Of a stretch of 64,000 bases of DNA, positions 56,068 to 64,000 are shown piece by piece. Below the pieces are notes generated by a model. That model searched no databases. It saw only the letters and a list, made by a program, of their open reading frames with translations, and was not told the DNA's origin. Numbering within the stretch: the first letter of the stretch is position 1; each line of letters starts with the position of its first letter. The position numbers were made by a program, and so were the translations under genes. This stretch comes from Caulobacter sp. GTDB lineage: Bacteria; Pseudomonadota; Alphaproteobacteria; Caulobacterales; Caulobacteraceae. The DNA lies in the NCBI GenBank assembly GCA_016125585.1, contig WGLL01000003.1, positions 62,001-126,000 on the forward strand. The letters run 5' to 3'.

Positions 56068-57600
56068 GTGAAAGATATCCTCGTTGAGCTTGAGCGTCGC
56101 CGCGAACAGGCCCGGATGGGCGGGGGCGAGAAACGCATCGCCAACCAGCACGCCAAGGGAAAGCTGACCGCGCGGGAACGGATCGACCTGCTGCTCGACG
56201 AAGGCTCCTTCGAGGAGTTCGACATGTTCGTCGAACACCGCAGCCACGACTTCGGCATGGAAAACCAGAAGGTGGCCGGCGACGGCGTGGTCACCGGCTG
56301 GGGGACCATCAACGGCAAGGTGGTCTTCGTCTTCTCCAAGGATTTCACGGTGTTCGGCGGCTCGCTGTCGGGCGCCCACGCCCAGAAGATCGTCAAGGTC
56401 CAGCGCCAGGCGGCCAAGGTCGGCGCTCCGATCATCGGCCTGTTCGACGCCGGCGGCGCCCGCATCCAGGAGGGCGTCGACAGCCTCGCCGGCTATGCCG
56501 ACATCTTCCTCGAGAATGTGCTGTCCAGCGGCGTCATCCCGCAGATCAGCGTGATCATGGGCCCCTGCGCCGGCGGCGACGTCTATTCCCCGGCCATGAC
56601 CGACTTCATCTTCATGGTGAAGGACACCTCCTACATGTACGTCACCGGCCCGGACGTGGTGAAGACGGTGACCAACGAGACGGTCAGCCACGAGGATCTC
56701 GGCGGCGCCCGCGTGCACGCGGCCAAGTCGGGCGTGGCCGAAGGCGCCTTCGACAACGATCTGGAGGCCCTGACGCAGGTTCGCCGGCTGGTCGACTTCC
56801 TGCCCTCGTCGAACCGCGAGAAGGCGCCGGTGCGCGAGAGCTTCGATCCGCCGCTGCGCGAGGAGCCCAGCCTCGACACCCTGATCCCGGCCAACGCCAA
56901 CAAGCCCTACGACATGAAGGAGCTGATCCTCAAGATCGTCGATGAGGCGGATTTCTTCGAAATCTCAAGCGAGTGGGCCAAGAACATCATCTGCGGTTTT
57001 GCCCGCATGGATGGCGAGAGCGTCGGCATCGTCGCCAACCAGCCGCAGGTCCTGGCCGGGGTTCTGGACATCGACGCCAGCCGCAAGGCCGCCCGCTTCG
57101 TGCGCTTCTGCGACGCCTTCAACATTCCCATCCTGACCCTGGTCGACGTGCCCGGCTTCATGCCCGGCACCAAGCAGGAGTACGGCGGCCTGATCAAACA
57201 CGGCGCCAAGCTGTTGTTCGCCTACGCCGAGGCCACGGTGCCGAAAGTCACCCTGATCACCCGCAAGGCCTACGGCGGCGCCTATGACGTCATGAGCTCC
57301 AAACACCTGCGCGGCGACGTCAACTACGCCTGGCCGACCGCCGAGATCGCCGTCATGGGTTCCAAGGGCGCCGTCGAGATCATCTTCCGCGCCGACATCG
57401 GCGACCCCGACAAGATCGCGGCCAAGGAAGCCGACTACAAGGAACGCTTCGCCAACCCGTTCGTGGCGGCCTCACGCGGCTACATCGACGACGTGATCAT
57501 GCCCCATGGCACGCGGCGGCGCATTGTGCGGGCGTTGAAGAGCCTGCGGGGGAAGGAGCTTTCCAACCCCTGGAAGAAGCATGATAACATACCCTTATGA
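56068..57600 (+). CDS. pccB: Propionyl-CoA carboxylase beta subunit
   Basis: 510-residue biotin-dependent carboxyltransferase subunit that makes methylmalonyl-CoA from propionyl-CoA. It starts [19 protein letters not shown]. It has [56 protein letters not shown] and [23 protein letters not shown]. The C-terminus [10 protein letters not shown] is the usual ending, so it is complete. GGGAG is 7 nt from GTG 56068. Its TGA overlaps the start of an unrelated AT-rich gene. The alpha subunit is at 60786-62762 on the other strand. Confidence 0.95.
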   Translation: MKDILVELERRREQARMGGGEKRIANQHAKGKLTARERIDLLLDEGSFEEFDMFVEHRSHDFGMENQKVAGDGVVTGWGTINGKVVFVFSKDFTVFGGSLSGAHAQKIVKVQRQAAKVGAPIIGLFDAGGARIQEGVDSLAGYADIFLENVLSSGVIPQISVIMGPCAGGDVYSPAMTDFIFMVKDTSYMYVTGPDVVKTVTNETVSHEDLGGARVHAAKSGVAEGAFDNDLEALTQVRRLVDFLPSSNREKAPVRESFDPPLREEPSLDTLIPANANKPYDMKELILKIVDEADFFEISSEWAKNIICGFARMDGESVGIVANQPQVLAGVLDIDASRKAARFVRFCDAFNIPILTLVDVPGFMPGTKQEYGGLIKHGAKLLFAYAEATVPKVTLITRKAYGGAYDVMSSKHLRGDVNYAWPTAEIAVMGSKGAVEIIFRADIGDPDKIAAKEADYKERFANPFVAASRGYIDDVIMPHGTRRRIVRALKSLRGKELSNPWKKHDNIPL

Positions 57601-58328
57601 CGGATTCCCTGCTTGAGGTCCGCAATCTTGCGGCCTTCCTTTCCAAAATTGAATCACGCGGCTCAAAGAACAATGCCCTTGTCGAGCTGGCTGTCATTTT
57701 TGGCGAGGTGATCGGTGAGGAAGATCCCTCAAAGTCGTATAGAGATCTTCTCGGTAGTCTCGATCGGATTGAAGAAGTCGCTTCCGAGCGCGCGCTGGGC
57801 TCCGGATATGCGACAGTTCTGCGTAACGTAATTGCTGATATCCGCGATTTGGTCGGACTAAAAGCCTCTCAATATTCGTATGGGGAATTCATTCAAGGCT
57901 ATAAAGGGCAAATAAAGAATATACGGTCTACTTTTCCGATATTGATGGACCTACAGTACGACGAGAACGCGCTTATTTCTAGGGCGCCTGACATAATTTC
58001 GGAATTGCAGAAATTTAAGAGTAGGATTTCGACCCATGATGACGTCAACGACAACCTAAGGGTGGTGCTTTTTGCTCAGGTTGATCTTATGGAGAAAAGC
58101 CTGACAACCCTGACGACGAAAGGTGTGGGAAGCTTTCGGCATTCCGTCTTCACCGCCTTCGGCCGGATTGTGCTTGAGTTGAAGTCAGACCCGAACATTA
58201 AGGCAGGTACGGCCAAGGAGATTGTTGACGACTTCCTGCGCGTCTACGGAATTATGGAGGCAGCAGGCAGCTTGTTATCGCTCGGAGCACCGGTCATTGC
58301 GGGGCTCTTGAGCGCCCCAGCAAGCTAG
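57597..58328 (+). CDS. AT-rich orphan gene coupled to pccB, unknown function
   Basis: 243 residues, predicted mostly helical. It starts [23 protein letters not shown], has central helices ([25 protein letters not shown]-like region [18 protein letters not shown]) and ends with a hydrophobic stretch ([16 protein letters not shown]). No family was recognised. Codon use and base composition are much more A/T-rich than in pccB or lipB, indicating recent acquisition. The ATG lies in the pccB stop (ATGA). Its stop shares CTAG with the convergent FliN-domain gene. Confidence 0.75.
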   Translation: MTDSLLEVRNLAAFLSKIESRGSKNNALVELAVIFGEVIGEEDPSKSYRDLLGSLDRIEEVASERALGSGYATVLRNVIADIRDLVGLKASQYSYGEFIQGYKGQIKNIRSTFPILMDLQYDENALISRAPDIISELQKFKSRISTHDDVNDNLRVVLFAQVDLMEKSLTTLTTKGVGSFRHSVFTAFGRIVLELKSDPNIKAGTAKEIVDDFLRVYGIMEAAGSLLSLGAPVIAGLLSAPAS

Positions 58329-58582
58329 GTCGCGCCGCCCCCCGCCATAAAGTCATAAACATCCGCCGCTCTCGTCACGGCGATGCTGATCTTGTCGTCG
58401 TTGATCTGGATCTCGCCGCGGGCCACCGGGTGGTTGTTGGCCAGGATCCAGACCTCGTCGGTGGCCTTGGCGTCCAGCGGGATCACCGCGCCCCGGCCCA
58501 TGCGCAGCAGCTGGGCCATGGGCAGCTGCGAGCGGCCCAGGACCACGGAAATCTCGACGTTGACGGAATTGACCTGGCTCAC
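58325..58582 (-). CDS. Short FliN/SpoA-domain protein
   Basis: 85 residues from GTG 58582. VNVEISVVLGRSQLPMAQLLRMGRGAVIPLD and WILANNHPVARGEIQINDDKISIAVTR form a complete SpoA (FliN/YscQ C-terminal) domain. FliN is part of the flagellar C-ring. This one stands alone, away from any flagellar gene in the window. It lacks the N-terminal extension that many FliN proteins have. It may be a functional FliN or an orphan SpoA protein. Its start is uncertain because upstream codons stay open. Confidence 0.82.
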   Translation of the reverse strand: MSQVNSVNVEISVVLGRSQLPMAQLLRMGRGAVIPLDAKATDEVWILANNHPVARGEIQINDDKISIAVTRAADVYDFMAGGGAT

Positions 58583-58635
58583 GAACGCTTTGACCCCTCG
58601 CGCAGGAACGGCGCAGGCCCCACATTGCCGCTGAC

Positions 58636-59367
58636 ATGCTTGACCACCTGTTAAACCCGGGCGCTTCCCCGCCGATTTTCGGCCGCGACGACGCCGCGCC
58701 CGCCGGCTGGGCGGTCTCAACCACGCCCGTGCCCTATCCGCAGGCCGTGGCGGCCATGGAGGCGCGGGCGGCGGCGATCGCCGAGGGGCGGGCGGGGGAG
58801 CTGGTCTGGCTGCTGGAGCATCCTCCCCTCTACACGGCGGGAGTCTCGGCCAAATCCGGCGATCTGCTGGACGCCGCGCGTTTCCCGGTCTTCGAGAGCG
58901 GCCGTGGCGGGCAATACACCTACCACGGACCCGGCCAGCGGGTGGCCTATGTGATGCTCGATCTGGGGCGCCGGAAGAAGGACGTGCGGGCCTTCGTCGC
59001 CGCCCTGGAGGCCTGGGTCATCGACGCCCTGGCCGCCTTTAATCTCGAAGGCCAGATCCGCGAGGGCCGGGTCGGGGTCTGGGTCGAGCGCAAGGGCGCG
59101 GGCTGGTCGCGGGAGGACAAGATCGCCGCCATCGGCGTCAAGCTGCGCCGCTGGGTCAGTTTTCACGGCGTCAGCCTGAACGTCGAGCCGGACCTGAGCC
59201 ACTTCGCCGGCATCGTGCCCTGCGGCGTCACCGAGCACGGCGTCACCAGTCTGGTCGACCAAGGGCTTCCGGTATCGATGGCCGAGGCCGACGCGGCGTT
59301 GAAGAGCGCCTTCGAGCGAGTGTTCGGCCCCGTCGAGGCGGCCGAACCGCCGCCTCTGATTGGCTGA
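58636..59367 (+). CDS. lipB: Octanoyltransferase LipB
   Basis: 243-residue enzyme that moves octanoyl from acyl carrier protein to the lipoyl domains of dehydrogenases. It has [64 protein letters not shown] (catalytic Lys) and [15 protein letters not shown] (catalytic Cys). All key residues are present. It is divergent from the FliN-domain gene with a 53-nt gap. Confidence 0.97.
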   Translation: MLDHLLNPGASPPIFGRDDAAPAGWAVSTTPVPYPQAVAAMEARAAAIAEGRAGELVWLLEHPPLYTAGVSAKSGDLLDAARFPVFESGRGGQYTYHGPGQRVAYVMLDLGRRKKDVRAFVAALEAWVIDALAAFNLEGQIREGRVGVWVERKGAGWSREDKIAAIGVKLRRWVSFHGVSLNVEPDLSHFAGIVPCGVTEHGVTSLVDQGLPVSMAEADAALKSAFERVFGPVEAAEPPPLIG

Positions 59368-59373
59368 CCTCGC

Positions 59374-59724
59374 CTACTTGCCCTTCTGGCAGGCCTTCCA
59401 CTGGCTGTAGGGCGCCCGTTCGGTCGAGCGCAGGATCTTCTCGCCGTAGCCGTAGTCGGAATAGGGCTCCTCGGGGCTCTCGTTGAGCCACAGGGTCTGG
59501 GCGTCCGGGCTGACCATGAACTGGATTTCGCGGTCGCTGCCCATGCCGGTCAGGCCGCAGACCATGCCGTCGGCGCCGACCTTGACCTTGCGAAAGCGGA
59601 CCTGGTCGCTCTTGGCGTAGGTGCGGGCGATGGCCAGGCCGGCCTCGGCCTCGGGCGGCGCGTCGGCGGCGACAGCCGCGCCGGCGATCAGGGACAGGGC
59701 GAGGGCGGCGGACAGGATACGCAT
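59374..59724 (-). CDS. Small exported protein, unknown function
   Basis: 116 residues. The signal peptide is MRILSAALALSLIAGAAVAA, cleaved near residue 20. The mature part has two cysteines (GMVCGLTG and WKACQKGK) and an aromatic-rich region around EEPYSDYGYGEKIL. No family was recognised. It converges on lipB with a 6-nt gap and lies downstream of two DUF805 genes on the same strand. Confidence 0.75.
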   Translation of the reverse strand: MRILSAALALSLIAGAAVAADAPPEAEAGLAIARTYAKSDQVRFRKVKVGADGMVCGLTGMGSDREIQFMVSPDAQTLWLNESPEEPYSDYGYGEKILRSTERAPYSQWKACQKGK

Positions 59725-59744
59725 GGGACGATCACTCCGAGTGT

Positions 59745-60143
59745 TCAGGCGGTCTTCAGGGGGCTGGGCCCGAAACGGTTGGCGCCGGCCTCGCCGGGCA
59801 TCAAGCCCAGCTCGACCACGGCCCAGACGACGATAGTGGCAAAGATGAAGTCGAAGAAGCTCTCGGGCAAGGGCCAGACGGCGACCAGGGCGATGATGAC
59901 GATGGCCGCCCACCATCCTGACCTGCCGCGGTCATGCAGGCGCTTGGCCAGCAGGCAGCAGCCCATGATCAGCAGGGCCGGATAGACGATCCAGCCGATC
60001 AGCGACAGAACCGCGCCCGGCGTCACCACCAGAAACAGATAGGCGATGGCGAACAGCGCCGCGCCGGCGACCACGAAGGGCGTCCGCGCCAGCCTTCCGG
60101 TGGAGGAGAAGAACAGCTCCGCCCAGTTCAATTGGCCGTTCAT
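59745..60143 (-). CDS. DUF805 membrane protein (1)
   Basis: 132 residues. Starts MNGQLNWAELFFSSTGRLARTPF, the usual DUF805 opening, with four hydrophobic helices. The conserved loop is LLAKRLHDRGRSGWWA, and the end is NRFGPSP. DUF805 proteins are small inner-membrane proteins of unknown function. ATG 60143 is chosen; a TTG at 60149 is closer to the GGAG. It is 57 nt downstream of a second DUF805 gene. Confidence 0.85.
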   Translation of the reverse strand: MNGQLNWAELFFSSTGRLARTPFVVAGAALFAIAYLFLVVTPGAVLSLIGWIVYPALLIMGCCLLAKRLHDRGRSGWWAAIVIIALVAVWPLPESFFDFIFATIVVWAVVELGLMPGEAGANRFGPSPLKTA

Positions 60144-60200
60144 GCGCAAGATGGCTCCGACTCAAGGGCCCGGAAAGCGCGAGCCCGATCAGAGACCTTT

Positions 60201-60611
60201 CTAGGCGACCACGGCGACGGGGGAAAGATCGGCGCTGGCCTGCGGGCGTCCATAGAGATTGGTCCCCCGATCGCCGGGCCCGGCCACCAGGCTCAGGAAC
60301 AGCCAGAGCTGGCCGATGACCGGCGGCATGGCGAACATCAGCATCCAGCCGGACAGCCCGCGGTCATGGCAGCGGCGCACCGCCGCGGCGACGCTGATCC
60401 AGGCCGCCTGGACCGCCGTGAGAACGCCGACGCCATTGACGACGGCCTCCCAGACGCCGCGCACGCCGGTCATGCTGGCATAGCCGGCGCCGCCGATGAC
60501 GATCAGCAGAAAGGTGGCGAAATAGCTGAACAGGAAGACGCCGATCTGGGTCAGCGCGAACCGCCGCCGCCCGATACGTCCTTTGAAACTGTAAAGCTCG
60601 AAGAGGCTCAT
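60201..60611 (-). CDS. DUF805 membrane protein (2)
   Basis: 136 residues. MSLFELYSFKGRIGRRRFALTQIG is the DUF805 opening, followed by four hydrophobic helices, the conserved RRCHDRGLSGWMLM loop, and the C-terminal GDRGTNLYGRP. It is clearly homologous to the gene just downstream but not nearly identical, so it is an old duplication. The Met at 60611 matches the family start; an upstream Met adds six residues. Confidence 0.85.
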   Translation of the reverse strand: MSLFELYSFKGRIGRRRFALTQIGVFLFSYFATFLLIVIGGAGYASMTGVRGVWEAVVNGVGVLTAVQAAWISVAAAVRRCHDRGLSGWMLMFAMPPVIGQLWLFLSLVAGPGDRGTNLYGRPQASADLSPVAVVA

Positions 60612-60785
60612 CGCCGCGTCACCCGCCAACCTGCGGACGATAACGCAGATCGGCGGATTTCGGATGCGTCTTGAACCAGAAATAGCCGGTGACCGGCCTG
60701 CTGTTCCCCGCTTGCAACAACTTTTCGCTGAGGGGGAGGCCGCGGACCACCCATCGGGGGAAAACGGGCGCCGGCCGCGCGCCCG

Positions 60786-62762
<1,977 letters not shown>

Positions 62763-62845
62763 CGGCGGATTATGCCCCTTGCGCGCACGGTTCTTGCGTC
62801 TGCGGGTTAGACCGACGGGGCGGCGTTGGCAACGGCGACGCTAGG

Positions 62846-63595
62846 TCACCAGGGCACAGGGCTGTTGTCCCAGGCGAAGGCCAGGCCGCTGTCGGCGGGG
62901 CCCCGGGCGTCGATCACCGCCAGAAGATGCGTCGCGGCCTGCCGGGGGCTGAACAGCCGGCCGGGCGCCACACCGGCCTGGAAGGGCTGACTGAGGGAGC
63001 TGTCGACGGTGCCCGGGTGCAGCGCCAGACACACCGCCTCTGGCCGGCTGCGAGCCAGTTCGATGGCGGCGTTGCGCAGGATCATGTTCAGCGCCGCCTT
63101 GGAGGCGCGATAGCTGTGCCAGCCCCCCAGCCGGTTGTCCCCCAGGCTGCCGACCCGGGCCGACAGGGCGGCGACCACCGCCTTCCCCTGCCTGGCCAGC
63201 AGCGGCGCGAAGTGCTTCAGGACCAGGGTGGGGCCAATCGTGTTGATGGCGAACAGTCGCGCCATTGCCGCCGGATCGAGCGCCCGCAGGGCCTTCTCCG
63301 GCGCAAAGCCCTCGCCGTGCAGCGCCCCGGTGGCGATGATCAGCAGCCGCAGGGGCGGGCCGTCTGCCAGATCGGCGGCGGCACTGGTGATGCTGGCCTC
63401 GTCCTCGATGTCGATGCGGCCGCCCTGCACGCCGGGTCCCGGATCGGCGCCGCCGCGCGAAAGGCCCGCCACCGTGCTGAATCGCCCCGATCCGGCCGCG
63501 GCCCCGGCAAGCGCGCCGCCGATGGCGCCGCTGGCCCCGATGATCGCGGCGACGCCGCCCGCCGGAAGAGAGGTCAGGGAGATCGGGTCTGTCAT
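62846..63595 (-). CDS. Short-chain dehydrogenase/reductase (SDR)
   Basis: 249 residues. The nucleotide-binding start AAIIGASGAIGGALAGAA, IIATGALHGEGF, the Ser region VVAALSARVGSLGDN and the catalytic YRASK (Tyr-x3-Lys) are present, then CLALHPGTVDSSLSQPF. It resembles the CsgA/YciK-like SDR branch. The substrate is unknown. It lies 83 nt upstream of pccA on the same strand. Confidence 0.9.
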   Translation of the reverse strand: MTDPISLTSLPAGGVAAIIGASGAIGGALAGAAAGSGRFSTVAGLSRGGADPGPGVQGGRIDIEDEASITSAAADLADGPPLRLLIIATGALHGEGFAPEKALRALDPAAMARLFAINTIGPTLVLKHFAPLLARQGKAVVAALSARVGSLGDNRLGGWHSYRASKAALNMILRNAAIELARSRPEAVCLALHPGTVDSSLSQPFQAGVAPGRLFSPRQAATHLLAVIDARGPADSGLAFAWDNSPVPW

Positions 63596-63717
63596 GATCC
63601 CTGATCTAGGGCGATCCCCCGGCGCGGGGAGCCCGGGCCCCGGTTTCCCCGCTCGCGTTCGACAGGCTCTGGAGGAGGCGCATTGCGGTTTGGCGCGCCC
63701 GACATAGATTGAGGGTC

Positions 63718-64000
63718 ATGACCGATACCGCCAGCAAGCCCTCCGCCTTCGACCTGACCCCGCCGTCCGATGACGAGCGCCGCGCTCTGGAGGCCGACCT
63801 CAATCAGGAAGAACGCGACGTCCTGCTGCATCACGGCACCGAGGCGCCGTTCTGCGGCGGGCTGCTGGGTGAGAAACGCCCGGGCGCCTACTGCTGCCGC
63901 CTCTGCGGCCTGCCGCTGTTCCGGTTCGAAACCAAGTTCGAGAGCGGCACCGGCTGGCCCAGCTTCTATGCGCCGATCAATCCGGCCCATGTGCGGGCGG
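63718..64000 (+). CDS. msrB: Peptide-methionine (R)-S-oxide reductase MsrB (3' end outside window)
   Basis: First 94 residues of MsrB, which reduces methionine-R-sulfoxide in proteins. It has LNQEERDVLLHHGTEAPF, the zinc pair in YCCRLCGLPLF, and KFESGTGWPSFYAPI. The second CxxC and catalytic Cys lie beyond the window edge. ATG 63718 has GAGG just upstream. It is divergent from the SDR gene. Confidence 0.94.
   Translation, partial: MTDTASKPSAFDLTPPSDDERRALEADLNQEERDVLLHHGTEAPFCGGLLGEKRPGAYCCRLCGLPLFRFETKFESGTGWPSFYAPINPAHVRA

Overview
The window is about 64 kb of GC-rich chromosome, probably from an alphaproteobacterium of the Caulobacterales (Caulobacter or Phenylobacterium type). The evidence is the dense packing with GTGA/ATGA stop-start overlaps, an F1-ATPase chaperone of the ATP12 type, a CGFS glutaredoxin with BolA, a leuA - transporter - mreBCD - PBP2 - rodA order, GatCAB, and short intergenic inverted repeats. 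The genus is an inference. I see no rRNA, tRNA, CRISPR array, transposase, integrase or phage gene. Most genes are ordinary chromosomal ones.

Layout. 1-13 kb: topA (cut by the window edge), an ExoD-like membrane protein, a carboxylesterase, an EF-G-like GTPase, trmJ, a DUF1254 protein, a nitronate monooxygenase and the two-step glutathione-dependent formaldehyde pathway (frmA, fghA). 13-20 kb: rpsD, a bolA - aldo/keto-reductase-like - grxD - thioesterase operon, three tandem paralogous cysteine-rich lipoproteins and a serine hydrolase. 20-25 kb: pyrB - dihydroorotase-like - plsY - dprA on the minus strand, and an AEC transporter. 25-32 kb: an oxidoreductase between two copies of an intergenic repeat, ruvX, and the gatC-gatA-gatB operon with an AT-richer HEPN-domain gene inserted between gatA and gatB. 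32-40 kb: aspartate aminotransferase, an FMN reductase, a VTT-domain protein, a type III alkyl sulfatase, a glutathione transferase, and leuA behind a leucine-rich leader peptide. 40-47 kb: the cell-elongation operon mreB-mreC-mreD-mrdA-rodA. 47-53 kb: a MarR regulator with a membrane protein, a degenerate GGDEF-like protein, and crcB - RluA-type synthase - TPR/2OG-oxygenase. 52-64 kb: a DUF1800/DUF1501 pair, ATP12, pccB with a coupled AT-rich orphan gene, a FliN-domain protein, lipB, two DUF805 proteins, pccA, an SDR and the start of msrB.

The most interesting signals are as follows. (1) The leuA leader combines a leucine-rich peptide, a 12-bp stem and a competing 8-bp stem ending against the leuA start codon. 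This looks like a translational attenuator. (2) A HEPN gene with an intact Rx4H motif is joined to gatA and gatB by 4-nt overlaps on both sides. (3) A second AT-rich orphan gene is joined to pccB in the same way. (4) Several enzyme-like proteins have lost catalytic residues: the dihydroorotase next to pyrB, the AKR-like protein between bolA and grxD, and the EF-G paralogue with Ser in place of the catalytic His. (5) The three lipoproteins are a tandem family with a shared cysteine pattern. All functional statements come from reading motifs. No database search was run.
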